Positions 51,505-61,029 are shown, counted from the first letter of the stretch. The stretch: 62,810 bases of DNA from Flavobacteriales bacterium (GCA_017620815.1 JAGAUI010000039.1:1-62810); one strand, 5' to 3'. Program-made: numbers and translations. The notes: generated by a model from the sequence alone, not told the origin.

Positions 51505-52395
51505 TTATCTGTGTGATTGAGGGGCACGGCACATGAGAACGGGGACTTTTTCGTCTTGCATCTTTACGGTAAGAGAGTCAAAACGCCCGCCTATCTCTCC
51601 ATCTACTTGCAATGTGGTAACGCGAGATATGCTTATCTGTGCGTTACGACCAGAGACCTTAAATGTGTCGGTGTTTTTCATCTGGTCATAAAAAGAAGCC
51701 CAACCCATTCTCACTATAAGGTTAAGGTTGATACGGTCTATCACTATTATGTCAAACACATCATCAAAAGGGCTGCCTTTGGGGTTAAAAGATATGCCTG
51801 TTCCGTAACATGTTCCATTGGCTATGGCGAGCATACAGCCTTTGCGGTGGTATTTGGCTCCATCTATCGTTATGTCAAAACGGTAACGCTCCTGTGCTCT
51901 TACTGCACCGAATAGATATTTGGCATAGGTGAGGATGCCGCGTCCTTTGTCTTGGTCATATGCTTTTACCAACTGGGCGTTTACACCTACGTCTGCCACG
52001 TGTGTGCAGTCTATGCCATTTATGTCTATGATGTCCATAGGACGTGTGTAGTAGGTACTCATGAGCATTTCAAAACACTCCCAAGGCCCATCACCTGCTG
52101 GCATATCACGTCCCATGCCATTGGCACTGCCTATGGGGATATAACCTACGGGTATGCCCATGCCCTTGACTGCCGAACATATCACGCGAAATGTACCATC
52201 TCCTCCTATGGAAAAAATACGGTCTGGACGGTAATCTATCGCCTTTTGACGTATAAGAGGAACGTCATCTCCCCCAGTGGTGTAAAAAAAATCATATTCT
52301 ATACCGTAAGTATAGCAATAATCATGAATGTTATTTACAAAATATACTTTATCTTTACCACCAGAAATGGGGTTTACTATATAAAGGACTTTCAT
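51505..52395 (-). CDS. Diacylglycerol kinase-family lipid kinase
   Basis: About 296 residues from ATG 52395 (MKVLYIVNPISGGK), the standard start of this family; the longer frame to 52518 overlaps the divergent gene. Seen: NPISGG, SIGGDGTFR (nucleotide loop) and YIPIGSANGMGRDM, the DAGK catalytic pattern (usually GTANDFAR, here SANGMGRD). It phosphorylates diacylglycerol or a related lipid. Divergent from the App1 gene, with 39 bases between starts. Confidence 0.92.
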   Translation of the reverse strand: MKVLYIVNPISGGKDKVYFVNNIHDYCYTYGIEYDFFYTTGGDDVPLIRQKAIDYRPDRIFSIGGDGTFRVICSAVKGMGIPVGYIPIGSANGMGRDMPAGDGPWECFEMLMSTYYTRPMDIIDINGIDCTHVADVGVNAQLVKAYDQDKGRGILTYAKYLFGAVRAQERYRFDITIDGAKYHRKGCMLAIANGTCYGTGISFNPKGSPFDDVFDIIVIDRINLNLIVRMGWASFYDQMKNTDTFKVSGRNAQISISRVTTLQVDGEIGGRFDSLTVKMQDEKVPVLMCRAPQSHR

Positions 52396-52434
52396 TGCTT
52401 TACTCAATGTACATTTAATTAGACATTTGCACCA

Positions 52435-53400
52435 GTGAATAGACACATACCTATACTCTCGTACTTCAACTATCTGTCTTTGGGACGTCAGATACGCTTT
52501 GCGGGAACCATCCTTCAAGCACCAGCCGAAATGCTATGCGTTGGCAGTGAAGACACTGTTTTTCAGCATGTTAAAAATCTTTATAAACTCTATACACCAC
52601 ATTTTTATAAGAACGTGATGTTGGAAGTCAAATATAAAGGTTTTTTTACACTTTGCAACATAGATTATAAAGGGAATTTTGTGGCAATGTTACCCGAGGA
52701 CGGTGAGGAGTTTCTCATCGATGACGTGCGTATGCGTCTTATGATAAAAAATCACGGTCATTCGGTCTATGTACCCAATGTATATCACGAGAGAATATCC
52801 ATACGCGGGTATAAATATGGACTTATTTCAGATATAGACGATACCATACTGCACACTGGTGCAACCACGTTGTTCCCCCGTATAAAACGCATCATCTTTA
52901 CGCGTTCCTACCAACGTAAGTGTATAGAGAGTATGCCCGAAGTCTTCCGTCTGCTTACCCAGTATGGAGCCAAAACATTCTATGTGTCCAATAGTGAAGC
53001 CAATCTCTTCCCTGTTATAGAGACCTTCCTGCGTAAACATAAGTTCCCACAGGGAGCATGTTTCTTGCGTAAGAATAAGCTCCTATCCCATTTCCTTAAA
53101 CGTAAAAAGAAAACAGTGCGTAGTAAGACTTCCCATAAATTACGTACTATATCGCTCATATTGCGTACACAGAAAGACAAGAAATTTATCCTAGTGGGAG
53201 ATAATGGACAGTGGGACCCACATATTTACCGTACTATCATAAGGAATTTCCCGGGACGTATATTATATGTGTTCTTGAGAGATATACACGATAAGATAAG
53301 TTTACGCCGTAAGTGTTGGGATGGGGTGCCGGTAATATATTTCAGTGCTATAAATGATATCAAGTCTTTCATAGCCCCACGTCTGGATTCCAATTTCTAG
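52435..53400 (+). CDS. App1-family phosphatase domain protein (DUF2183-like)
   Basis: 321 residues from a GTG start. An N-terminal beta-rich part (about 15-125) precedes a HAD-like catalytic part with SDIDDTILHT (about 132-141), FYVSNSEANLFPVIETFL and LVGDNGQWDPHIY, which match the App1/DUF2183 phosphatidate phosphatase family. Phosphatidate hydrolysis would make diacylglycerol, the substrate of the kinase read divergently, so the two may form a lipid cycle (inference). The C-terminus is very basic. Confidence 0.88.
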   Translation: MNRHIPILSYFNYLSLGRQIRFAGTILQAPAEMLCVGSEDTVFQHVKNLYKLYTPHFYKNVMLEVKYKGFFTLCNIDYKGNFVAMLPEDGEEFLIDDVRMRLMIKNHGHSVYVPNVYHERISIRGYKYGLISDIDDTILHTGATTLFPRIKRIIFTRSYQRKCIESMPEVFRLLTQYGAKTFYVSNSEANLFPVIETFLRKHKFPQGACFLRKNKLLSHFLKRKKKTVRSKTSHKLRTISLILRTQKDKKFILVGDNGQWDPHIYRTIIRNFPGRILYVFLRDIHDKISLRRKCWDGVPVIYFSAINDIKSFIAPRLDSNF

Positions 53401-53431
53401 GAAATAGACGATTTATCTCAAAATATATCAC

Positions 53432-53439
53432 TACATTTG
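53432..53439 (+). promoter_or_regulatory. -7 box for the acyltransferase-ansA unit
   Basis: TACATTTG, 21 bases before the ATG. Confidence 0.55.
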
Positions 53440-53460
53440 TAAATATAAAATATATATAAA

Positions 53461-54588
53461 ATGCCACAGGAAGATATATACAAAGCGATGCGTCCTTTTT
53501 CTGCTGCAGAATATGAGATGCTTAAATCACATCTGGCAGAAAAAGACTATGTAAAACTAGTGATGAAGTATGGGACTCCTACCCTTACAGATGATGATAT
53601 AAAAAGAATCCTCACAGAATGCCATTCTACCGATGATTTTGTGGTAAAGGTGGCATATCCCGTGGTACAACAGATATTGCGTGATACATCGGCGGGACTA
53701 TCGGGTAGCGGATTTGAAAAATTGAATAAAGATAAACGCTATGTCTTTTTTTCAAACCATCGCGATATAGTGATGGACCCTATCCTGCTCAATCTCTCTA
53801 CATATGAAAATGGTATAGGACTTGCACAGACGGCAACAGGAGATAACCTTACTCCAGATGAAATGACTCGTACGGTTTCAAAATTGCTTAAAAACTTTGT
53901 GGTGTTCCGTAGTCTTTCCCCAAAAGAAATGCTCAAGTCTTCTATGCTGATGTCTGGTTATATCCACCACGTTCTTCACGATGAAAACGATAACGTGTGG
54001 ATAGCTCAACGCGAAGGCCGTAGCAAGGATGGTAATGACCGTAGCGATGCGGCTGTAATCAAGATGATGTGTCTATCTCGTAAGGGAGATGTGGCAGAAT
54101 ATCTGGATAGTCTGCATCTGGTGCCTATGGCTATATCATATCAGTGGGACCCAAATGATGTTCTTAAACTGCCAGCATTGCTCGCTGCTCGTAGAGGAGA
54201 GAAATATATCAAGGCTCCGGGAGAAGATTTTGAGTCTATAATGACAGGAGTGAGAGGATATAAAGGAGCTATACATATAGCAGTGGGAGAAAGACTAGAC
54301 CTTTCACATATCACAGAAAAATCCAATGCCAATGCTATGTTTAAGGAAGTGGCAAGATATATGGATAAAGAGATACACCGCATGTACTTCCTGCACGATA
54401 CCAACTATGTAGCATATGATATTCTCAATGATGGTGAGGCTCATAAAGAACATTACACTCCACAACTCAAATCCCAATTCATAGCCCGTATGGAAGCGGC
54501 GTGTGGAGATGATAATGAAAAACGAGAGCTCTTCCTCGCTATGTATGCCAATCCCGTTATAAATAGATATAAATATGAGCAAGAATAA
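53461..54588 (+). CDS. Acyltransferase (PlsC/PlsB-like)
   Basis: 375 residues. The glycerolphosphate acyltransferase motif is FFSNHRDIVMDP (H-x4-D, near 96-107), with later blocks FVVFRSL and IAQREGRSKDGNDRSD (motif III EGxS-like). It is longer than PlsC (about 240) and lacks obvious membrane helices. Likely role: acyl transfer in phospholipid synthesis, fitting the nearby lipid kinase and phosphatase genes. It overlaps ansA by 14 bases. Confidence 0.9.
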   Translation: MPQEDIYKAMRPFSAAEYEMLKSHLAEKDYVKLVMKYGTPTLTDDDIKRILTECHSTDDFVVKVAYPVVQQILRDTSAGLSGSGFEKLNKDKRYVFFSNHRDIVMDPILLNLSTYENGIGLAQTATGDNLTPDEMTRTVSKLLKNFVVFRSLSPKEMLKSSMLMSGYIHHVLHDENDNVWIAQREGRSKDGNDRSDAAVIKMMCLSRKGDVAEYLDSLHLVPMAISYQWDPNDVLKLPALLAARRGEKYIKAPGEDFESIMTGVRGYKGAIHIAVGERLDLSHITEKSNANAMFKEVARYMDKEIHRMYFLHDTNYVAYDILNDGEAHKEHYTPQLKSQFIARMEAACGDDNEKRELFLAMYANPVINRYKYEQE

Positions 54589-55621
54589 GAAACCTCGCAT
54601 ATTACTGGTCTATACGGGCGGTACTATAGGTATGGTAAAAGGAGCCGATGGGGCATTGCAACCATTTGATTTTGAGAATATAATATCTCATATTCCAGAA
54701 ATCAACATGATAGACTGTCATTTGAGTAGTTATTCTTTCCCGGTGCTGCTTGACTCTTCCAATATCAATCCTTCTTCATGGATAGAGATAGCTCGTGTGA
54801 TAGAAGATAACTATTATTCTTATGACGGATTTGTAGTGTTGCACGGTACAGATACTATGGCATATACTACATCGGCACTCAGTTTTATGTTTTCGGGATT
54901 GGAAAAACCAGTGATATTTACTGGTTCGCAATTACCCATAGGACACTTGCGTACCGATGCCAAAGAAAACCTTATAACCGCTATAGAACTCTCTTCGCTT
55001 ACAGATGATGAGGGTATGCCTCTCATTCGCGAGGTGTGCTTGTATTTTCAACACGAACTCTATCGCGGTAACCGTTCCACCAAAATCAATGCCGAACAGT
55101 TTAATGCTTTTGCCTCTCCCAACTGTCCTCCACTAGCACATTCGGGAGTGCATCTGAGTGTTAATCATCAGCTCTTACGTAAGCCGTCTATGAGCGAATT
55201 TGGTGTAACAACGGTGCTATCTACCCACATTTTACTGCTGCATATATATCCCGGTATGAGCATAGAGATGGTAAAACACTTGCTTTCATATGAAAAATTG
55301 GAGGGGGTTATATTGCTCACTTATGGTGCAGGAAACGCTCCTACCGATGAGGTTTTTCTTTCTGCACTAGAGGAAAAAATAGCCTCTGGAATCCCTGTTG
55401 TAAACGTTACGCAGTGTCTTAAAGGTTCTGTTTCACAGGGGGAATATGCCGTAAGTCAGACACTTAAGGAGATAGGTGTTATATCTGGAGTAGATATGAC
55501 CAAAGAAGCCGCTATAACCAAGATGATGTACCTCTTACCCCGTAAGAGAACCATGGAAGAATTCCGCAAATTGTATGTTAAAGATTTGCGAGGAGAAATA
55601 AATACAATAAAAGTCAAATAA
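54575..55621 (+). CDS. ansA: Type I L-asparaginase
   Basis: 348 residues. Hydrolyses asparagine to aspartate and ammonia. Active-site blocks: LLVYTGGTIGMVKG (first Thr) and VVLHGTDTMAYT (second Thr with Asp), then FTGSQLPIGHLRTDAKENL. No signal peptide, so cytoplasmic type I. Its aspartate product could feed AspA encoded 43 kb upstream. Confidence 0.95.
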   Translation: MSKNKKPRILLVYTGGTIGMVKGADGALQPFDFENIISHIPEINMIDCHLSSYSFPVLLDSSNINPSSWIEIARVIEDNYYSYDGFVVLHGTDTMAYTTSALSFMFSGLEKPVIFTGSQLPIGHLRTDAKENLITAIELSSLTDDEGMPLIREVCLYFQHELYRGNRSTKINAEQFNAFASPNCPPLAHSGVHLSVNHQLLRKPSMSEFGVTTVLSTHILLLHIYPGMSIEMVKHLLSYEKLEGVILLTYGAGNAPTDEVFLSALEEKIASGIPVVNVTQCLKGSVSQGEYAVSQTLKEIGVISGVDMTKEAAITKMMYLLPRKRTMEEFRKLYVKDLRGEINTIKVK

Positions 55622-55720
55622 ATTTTCTAATACGGAAAAAAATTCGTTACTTAGCACCCCGAAAGCGTGATGTATTTTGTACACAAAAAATGACCATATA
55701 TACATCGTGCGTGCTATTGA

Positions 55721-55807
55721 GGAGAGATGGCCGAGTGGTTTAAGGCGCACGCCTGGAAAGTGTGTATACGGGAAACTGTATCGGGGGTTCGAATCCCCCT
55801 TTCTCCG
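55721..55807 (+). tRNA. tRNA-Ser (anticodon GGA)
   Basis: 87 bases with a 7-bp acceptor stem GGAGAGA/TTTCTCC, D arm TGGCCGAGTGGTTTAAGGC, anticodon loop CTGGAAA (anticodon GGA, reads UCC/UCU), a long class II variable arm (ACGGGAAACTGT region) and T arm GGGGGTTCGAATCCCCC. Discriminator G is followed by CAT, so CCA is not encoded. Confidence 0.96.
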
Positions 55808-55884
55808 CATAGGAAAAACTAAGAAAGATAAATAAAACAACAAAAATTCAAATAATTATTAAAAATCATTTAATACAACTAAAA

Positions 55885-56697
55885 ATGAAGAAATTCTTTT
55901 TGATTCTGTCTATCGCTATGATGTTTACTCTAGGAGTAAACGCTCAAGAAGCTGAAACAGCAGCTGCTCAGACCGAGGAAGTTGCTCAAGATTCTGTTGC
56001 TGCTGAAGCTCCAGCTGAAGCACCAGCAGTAGTAGAAGAAGCTGTTGAAGAAGCACCAGAGGCTTCTTTCCATCAGGTTCTTAAACAAAAATTCATCGAA
56101 GGTGGTGCTGGATTTATGGCTACAGTATTGATCTGTTTGATAATGGGTCTTGCTATCGCTATAGAACGTATCATCTACCTTAACCTAGCTTCTACCAATA
56201 CTGAAAAACTTCTTGGAGCTATAGAAGAAGCTCTTAAGAAAGGTGACCTTAAAGCTGCTAAAGAAGTTGCACGTGCTACTCGTGGTCCTGTTGCATCTAT
56301 CTTCTATCAGGGTCTTGAACGTCTAGAAAAAGGTGAATCACTAGAACAAGTAGAAAAATCTGTTGTATCTTATGGTGGTGTAGAAATGGGACGTCTAGAG
56401 AAAAACATTTCTTGGATTTCTCTATTCATCGCACTTGCTCCTATGTTGGGATTCATGGGAACAGTGGTAGGTATGGTTGCTGCGTTTGACGCTATCGAAG
56501 CTGCCGGCGACATCCAGCCTTCTCTTGTAGCAGGTGGTATTAAAGTGGCTCTTTTGACTACTCTGTTTGGTCTTATCGTAGCTATCATCCTTCAGTTGTT
56601 CTACAACTACATTATCTCTATGGTAGATGACATCGTTAACAAAATGGAAGATGCATCTATCTCTCTAATGGACATGCTTGTTAAATACAATAAGTAA
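55885..56697 (+). CDS. exbB: ExbB/TolQ/MotA-type proton channel
   Basis: 270 residues: signal-like N-terminus (1-20), a Glu/Ala-rich stretch (about 21-62), then three membrane helices (about 72-93, 170-195, 212-238) with the conserved ISLFIALAPMLGFMGTVVGMV block. With ExbD it powers TonB. First gene of an exbB-membrane protein-exbD-exbD operon. The tail of the gene pairs with downstream DNA in a three-way-junction-like structure (56695-56794). Confidence 0.93.
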   Translation: MKKFFLILSIAMMFTLGVNAQEAETAAAQTEEVAQDSVAAEAPAEAPAVVEEAVEEAPEASFHQVLKQKFIEGGAGFMATVLICLIMGLAIAIERIIYLNLASTNTEKLLGAIEEALKKGDLKAAKEVARATRGPVASIFYQGLERLEKGESLEQVEKSVVSYGGVEMGRLEKNISWISLFIALAPMLGFMGTVVGMVAAFDAIEAAGDIQPSLVAGGIKVALLTTLFGLIVAIILQLFYNYIISMVDDIVNKMEDASISLMDMLVKYNK

Positions 56698-56794
56698 TCG
56701 ATTTTAATTTCGGTAACGACCACACCTATACATGTGGTGTGGATATTGTAAAACATTCTCCCCATAGATGTGGGAGAGCATAAAAAATCGATTA
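56695..56794 (+). promoter_or_regulatory. Three-way-junction-like RNA element after exbB
   Basis: TAATCGATTTT (56695-56705, which includes the exbB stop codon) pairs with AAAATCGATTA (56784-56794). Inside lie hairpins CCACACC/GGTGTGG (56720-56726/56736-56742) and TCTCCC/GGGAGA (56757-56762/56772-56777). There is no T-tract, so it looks like a stability or processing element rather than a terminator. Confidence 0.6.
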
Positions 56795-56817
56795 ACCAAA
56801 AGTAAATTTAAAAGCAA

Positions 56818-57267
56818 ATGAAAAAATTATCAAAAGTATTGACATGGATTGCCCTAGCTGTAGGAGTAGTTTCTCTTATACTAGTGGGTATGATGTGGGG
56901 ACAAGGAGATGATGCTATCGCTGCTAGCCAAGAGCTTCAGAGTTCTACTATAGCACCTTTGTTTGCTATAACATGGGCTCTATTTGGTATCGCTGCGGGA
57001 GCTATCGTGTTCTTTGTTTTGAGAACATGGGTTAAAAACCCTAAATCTCTCGTTGTAGCTTTACCTTACATCATAGGTTTCATAGTTGTGCTAGGTGTAG
57101 CATATCTGCTTACAGATAGCAATCCTACACTGCTCTCTAACGGAAAATACTCTACTGAATCAGACTCATTCATAGCAGATTTCGGTATCTGGGCTACTTA
57201 TATCCTAGGTGCTATCACTGTGCTTTGCGTGGTATTCGGTGGATTCCTTAAATCTTTGAAAAAATAA
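56818..57267 (+). CDS. Membrane protein of the exbB-exbD operon
   Basis: 149 residues with four hydrophobic segments (about 7-26, 47-68, 78-98 and 121-142). No recognised family, but a gene of this size and topology between exbB and exbD is common in Bacteroidetes operons. It ends 6 bases before exbD1. A role in assembling or tuning the ExbB/D motor is inferred from position only. Confidence 0.75.
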   Translation: MKKLSKVLTWIALAVGVVSLILVGMMWGQGDDAIAASQELQSSTIAPLFAITWALFGIAAGAIVFFVLRTWVKNPKSLVVALPYIIGFIVVLGVAYLLTDSNPTLLSNGKYSTESDSFIADFGIWATYILGAITVLCVVFGGFLKSLKK

Positions 57268-57273
57268 AAGAAT

Positions 57274-57876
57274 ATGGCAAAAAGAGATATACCGGAAATT
57301 AATGCAGGCTCTATGGCCGATATTTCTTTCCTACTCTTGATATTCTTTTTGGTAGCCACTACCATGGATGTGGATACAGGTCTGCAACGTCGTCTGCCAC
57401 AGATGCAGGACGAACCTCAACAGGAGGAACAGAAACTGTATAAACGTAACATATTCCAGATAGTGATAAATGGTTACGACCAATTGCTTATAGATGATGA
57501 TATAGCCGAAGTGGAACAAATCCGAGCCAAAGTGCTTGATTTCATAGATAACAACGGTGATGGCTCTTGTGCTCACTGCCGCGGTATGAAAAATCCAGCA
57601 TCATCGGACAACCCTAATAAAGCTGTTGTATCTATATCAAATGACCGTTCTACTTCTTACGGACTTTATGTCGCCGTACAGAACGAAGTAGTAGGTGCTT
57701 ACAACGAATTGCGTGACCGTTATGCCAAAGAACGTTTCGGCAAATCTTATGCAGATTTGCAGAGAGTAGGAGTAGAATCACCCGAAGATGAAGAAACAGC
57801 TGCTCGTCTGAAAGAGATTAAAGATGCTTATCCTCTTAACATCTCTGAAGCTGAACCGGTGGATTATAACAAATAA
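57274..57876 (+). CDS. exbD: ExbD/TolR-family protein (copy 1)
   Basis: 200 residues: one N-terminal membrane helix with the proton-carrying Asp (D16 in MADISFLLLIFFLVATTMDV), then a periplasmic domain with an insert that contains a CAHC motif (SCAHCRGM, near 98). The longer size and the Cys pair set it apart from copy 2. It works with ExbB and TonB. Confidence 0.92.
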   Translation: MAKRDIPEINAGSMADISFLLLIFFLVATTMDVDTGLQRRLPQMQDEPQQEEQKLYKRNIFQIVINGYDQLLIDDDIAEVEQIRAKVLDFIDNNGDGSCAHCRGMKNPASSDNPNKAVVSISNDRSTSYGLYVAVQNEVVGAYNELRDRYAKERFGKSYADLQRVGVESPEDEETAARLKEIKDAYPLNISEAEPVDYNK

Positions 57877-57894
57877 TATAAAGGAGAATAAATT

Positions 57895-58368
57895 ATGGCA
57901 AAATTTAAAAAGAAAAACGACAAAGGAGTCCCTGCCATCTCTACGGCATCACTTCCTGACGTAATCTTTATGCTTCTGTTCTTCTTTATGATTTCTACTG
58001 TGATGCGTGATACATCACTTAAAGTGGACCAGAAGATACCGGAAGCATCAGAAGTGCAGAAACTGGAACGTAAAAACTTGGTAAGTTACATTTACATAGG
58101 TAAACCTAAAAGAGAGTTTGCTGCTCAGTTTGGTACCGAGGACGCTCTTCAGCTTAATGACTCTTTTGAAAGTGTAGAAAAAATTAAAGACTTTGTCTAT
58201 GCTGAAAAAGAATCTCGCCGCCCAGAAGAACGTGACGCCCTTACTTTCTCTATAAAAGGAGATATGGAATCCAAAATGGGTATTGTAAATGACGTTAAAC
58301 AGGAATTGCGTAAAGCAAATGCTCTTAAAATTAACTATTCTGCCCGTCAACCCGGTAAAAAGAAATAA
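57895..58368 (+). CDS. exbD: ExbD/TolR-family protein (copy 2)
   Basis: 157 residues: basic cytoplasmic start (MAKFKKKNDKG), membrane helix with D22 (SLPDVIFMLLFFFMISTVM) and a periplasmic domain ending RQPGKKK. Two different ExbDs in one operon are usual in Bacteroidetes. It is separated from copy 1 by 18 bases and followed by a terminator. Confidence 0.93.
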   Translation: MAKFKKKNDKGVPAISTASLPDVIFMLLFFFMISTVMRDTSLKVDQKIPEASEVQKLERKNLVSYIYIGKPKREFAAQFGTEDALQLNDSFESVEKIKDFVYAEKESRRPEERDALTFSIKGDMESKMGIVNDVKQELRKANALKINYSARQPGKKK

Positions 58369-58392
58369 TTTCAAGAGTTTATAAATATCAAG

Positions 58393-58422
58393 GGCGACAC
58401 TGAAAAGTGTCGCCTTTTTTTT
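58393..58422 (+). terminator. Terminator of the exb operon
   Basis: 9-bp stem GGCGACACT/AGTGTCGCC with a GAAA tetraloop and a T8 tract (58415-58422). The end of the T-tract overlaps the -33 element of tyrS. Confidence 0.93.
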
Positions 58423-58451
58423 GCTCTTAAAGCTTATAAGTCGTATTTTTG
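58420..58451 (+). promoter_or_regulatory. Promoter of tyrS-hpt-adk
   Basis: TTTG (58420-58423), 20 bases, TATTTTTG (58444-58451), 67 bases before the tyrS ATG. Confidence 0.7.
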
Positions 58452-58517
58452 CCCTTATCATTAAGGCGGAGTAGTGTCTGCCTTTGTGCGTTCTATTTAG
58501 GAAAATTATATACAATA

Positions 58518-59816
58518 ATGGAAAATAAAAAGAATTTTATAGAAGAGATAAAGTGGCGTGGTATGCTTCATACTATGATGCCGGGTACAGAAGAACTATT
58601 TGAGAAGGGGATGGTTACAGCATATGTGGGAACAGACCCTACGGCAGATTCTTTACATATAGGACATCTGGTGTCTATTATGATGCTTAAACATTTGCAG
58701 AGCTGTGGACATAAACCTCTTATGTTGGTGGGTGGAGCTACAGGTATGATAGGCGACCCTAGTGGTAAGTCTGACGAACGTAACCTATTGAGCGAAGAAG
58801 TCCTACGTCATAACCAAGAAGCTATACGCCGTCAGTTATCACGTTTTCTGGATTTTGATTCAGACGCACCAAATGCTGCCGAGATGGTGAACAACTATGA
58901 CTGGATGAAGGATTTCTCATTTTTGGATTTTGCTCGTGAGGTGGGAAAACATATCACGGTGAACTATATGATGGCCAAAGATTCTGTTAAATCACGTCTT
59001 AACGGTACGGCAAATGACGGTCTTTCGTTCACGGAATTTACATATCAGTTGTTGCAGGGCTATGATTTCTTGCATCTGTATAAAGAGAAAGGTTGTCGCT
59101 TGCAGATGGGAGGCAGCGACCAATGGGGTAATATCACCACAGGTACAGAACTCATACGCCGTAAGGAGGCTGGTGAGGCATTTGGACTTACTTGTCCTCT
59201 TATAACCAAAGCCGATGGTAAGAAATTTGGTAAGACAGAAAAGGGAAACATATGGCTAGATGCTGAACGTACAAGTCCTTATGAGTTCTATCAATTCTGG
59301 TTAAATGTTTCAGATAGCGATGCAGAACGTTACATAAAGATATTTACTTCGCTTGATAAGGAAACGATAGATGCACTTATAGCTCGTCATGCAGAGGCTC
59401 CACATATGAGAGAACTACAGTCTGTATTGGCTCGTGAGATAACCATTATGGTACACAGCGAGGAAGATTACAATGCTGCGGTGGAGGCTTCACAGATACT
59501 GTTTGGTCGTGCGACAAAGGAAAACCTAGTAAACATATCTGAAAAGAACCTTCTAGCTGTATTTGATGGAGTACCACAGGGAGAAATATCTATGAGTGAG
59601 ATAGCAGCAGGTGTAGAGATAGAAAAGGCATTGGTGGCAGTAGGATTTATGCCTAGCCTTTCCGAGGCTCGCCGTGCGATGAAGGAAAATTCTATTTCCC
59701 TCAATAAGGAAAAAGTATCTGCGTCATATGTGGTAGGAGAAAAAGACCTTATAAAGGGACGTTACATAGTACTGCAACGTGGTAAGAAAAATTATTTCCT
59801 GCTTACTGTAAAATAA
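58518..59816 (+). CDS. tyrS: Tyrosyl-tRNA synthetase
   Basis: 432 residues from ATG 58518 ([17 protein letters not shown]); a frame to 58449 would start inside the promoter. Class I synthetase: HIGH motif in [11 protein letters not shown] near 50, KMSKS counterpart KFGKTEKGN near 235, and a C-terminal S4 domain ([21 protein letters not shown]). It attaches tyrosine to tRNA-Tyr. First gene of a tyrS-hpt-adk unit. Confidence 0.96.
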   Translation: MENKKNFIEEIKWRGMLHTMMPGTEELFEKGMVTAYVGTDPTADSLHIGHLVSIMMLKHLQSCGHKPLMLVGGATGMIGDPSGKSDERNLLSEEVLRHNQEAIRRQLSRFLDFDSDAPNAAEMVNNYDWMKDFSFLDFAREVGKHITVNYMMAKDSVKSRLNGTANDGLSFTEFTYQLLQGYDFLHLYKEKGCRLQMGGSDQWGNITTGTELIRRKEAGEAFGLTCPLITKADGKKFGKTEKGNIWLDAERTSPYEFYQFWLNVSDSDAERYIKIFTSLDKETIDALIARHAEAPHMRELQSVLAREITIMVHSEEDYNAAVEASQILFGRATKENLVNISEKNLLAVFDGVPQGEISMSEIAAGVEIEKALVAVGFMPSLSEARRAMKENSISLNKEKVSASYVVGEKDLIKGRYIVLQRGKKNYFLLTVK

Positions 59817-59822
59817 GTGATT

Positions 59823-60380
59823 ATGGAAAATATGGTGCCAGATATAAAGTTACTTGATAAAAAGTTCCGTCTGTATATACACGCTTCTCAAATAGAAGAA
59901 ACGGTAAAAAAAATGGTACAAAAAGTAGCCGATGACCTGGGTGAAGATGCTTGCCCGGTATTTGTAGGTGTGCTTAACGGGGTTTTTATGTTTATGAGTG
60001 ATTTTGTGCGTCACTATCCTTATGTGTGCCAAGTGTCTTTTCTTAAAATGTCTTCGTATGAGGGAACAGACTCTACGGGGAAAGTAAAGACATTGCTGGG
60101 TATAAACGAAGACTTGAAAGGTCGTACGGTGGTGGTCTTGGAAGACATAGTGGACACTGGAAATACTCTGGTTGAACTGCACTCTCTTTTTAAGGACAAG
60201 GGTATAAAGGACTTCCGTGTGGCTACGCTTTTCTTCAAACCAGAATCATACAGCAAAGACCTGCCGATAGAATACGTAGGTATGGATATAGACAACCGTT
60301 TTATAGTGGGTTATGGACTGGATTATAACGGTGTGGGACGTAATCTGCCACATATATATCAAAATATAGAAGACAAATAA
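59823..60380 (+). CDS. hpt: Hypoxanthine phosphoribosyltransferase
   Basis: 185 residues from ATG 59823 (an in-frame GTG at 59817 is next to the tyrS stop). Purine salvage: hypoxanthine or guanine with PRPP to IMP or GMP. PRPP-binding loop VVVLEDIVDTGNTL near 104-117, VFVGVLNGVFMFMSD near 45, and the C-terminal FIVGYGLDYNGVGRNLPHIY are typical. Confidence 0.95.
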   Translation: MENMVPDIKLLDKKFRLYIHASQIEETVKKMVQKVADDLGEDACPVFVGVLNGVFMFMSDFVRHYPYVCQVSFLKMSSYEGTDSTGKVKTLLGINEDLKGRTVVVLEDIVDTGNTLVELHSLFKDKGIKDFRVATLFFKPESYSKDLPIEYVGMDIDNRFIVGYGLDYNGVGRNLPHIYQNIEDK

Positions 60381-60397
60381 TTATAAACGATATTAAA

Positions 60398-60973
60398 ATG
60401 ATAAATCTAGTACTTTTTGGCCCTCCAGGGGCTGGTAAAGGAACTCAGGCCGAGTTCTTGGTAGAAAAATACTCATTGGTACACATATCTACTGGTGATG
60501 TGTTCCGTGCAAACATCAAAAACGGTACTCCACTGGGTAAAGAAGCCGAATCTTACATCAAGAAAGGTGCGCTGGTGCCAGACGAGATAACAATAGGTAT
60601 GCTAGAGGCTGTGGTAGAGGAAAATCTAGCTACTGCCAAAGGTTTTATATTTGACGGATTCCCTCGCACACAGGCACAGGGCGAAGCTCTAGACGCATTC
60701 CTAGAAAAGAAAGGACTTGCAGTGAGTGCTATGTTGGCATTGGAGGTAGAGGACGAAGTTCTAGTGGGTCGTCTTCTAGAGCGTGGTAAGACATCTGGAC
60801 GTGCAGATGATGCAGACGAGAGTGTTATCCGTGCTCGTATAGCCGAATACTACCAGAAGACCAATGTCCTTAAAGATTTCTATTCTGCACAGGGTAAATA
60901 CCACGGTGTAGATGGCGTAGGCTCTATCCCAGAGATAGCAGAACGTCTATCAATGATAGTAGATAAACTATAA
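60398..60973 (+). CDS. adk: Adenylate kinase
   Basis: 191 residues. Interconverts ATP+AMP and 2 ADP. P-loop GPPGAGKGT at 8-16, AMP site STGDVFR near 30, FDGFPRTQAQG near 86, and a short LID (GRLLERGKTSGRADDADE) as in the 190-residue class. It closes the tyrS-hpt-adk unit and is followed by a terminator. Confidence 0.97.
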   Translation: MINLVLFGPPGAGKGTQAEFLVEKYSLVHISTGDVFRANIKNGTPLGKEAESYIKKGALVPDEITIGMLEAVVEENLATAKGFIFDGFPRTQAQGEALDAFLEKKGLAVSAMLALEVEDEVLVGRLLERGKTSGRADDADESVIRARIAEYYQKTNVLKDFYSAQGKYHGVDGVGSIPEIAERLSMIVDKL

Positions 60974-60998
60974 TACAGCAGAGATGACCTGCAAAAAG

Positions 60999-61029
60999 AA
61001 AGGCAGCCCTTAAGGGCTGCCTTTTATTT
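60999..61029 (+). terminator. Terminator of adk
   Basis: 11-bp stem AAAGGCAGCCC/GGGCTGCCTTT around TTAA, followed by TATTTT. Confidence 0.9.
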
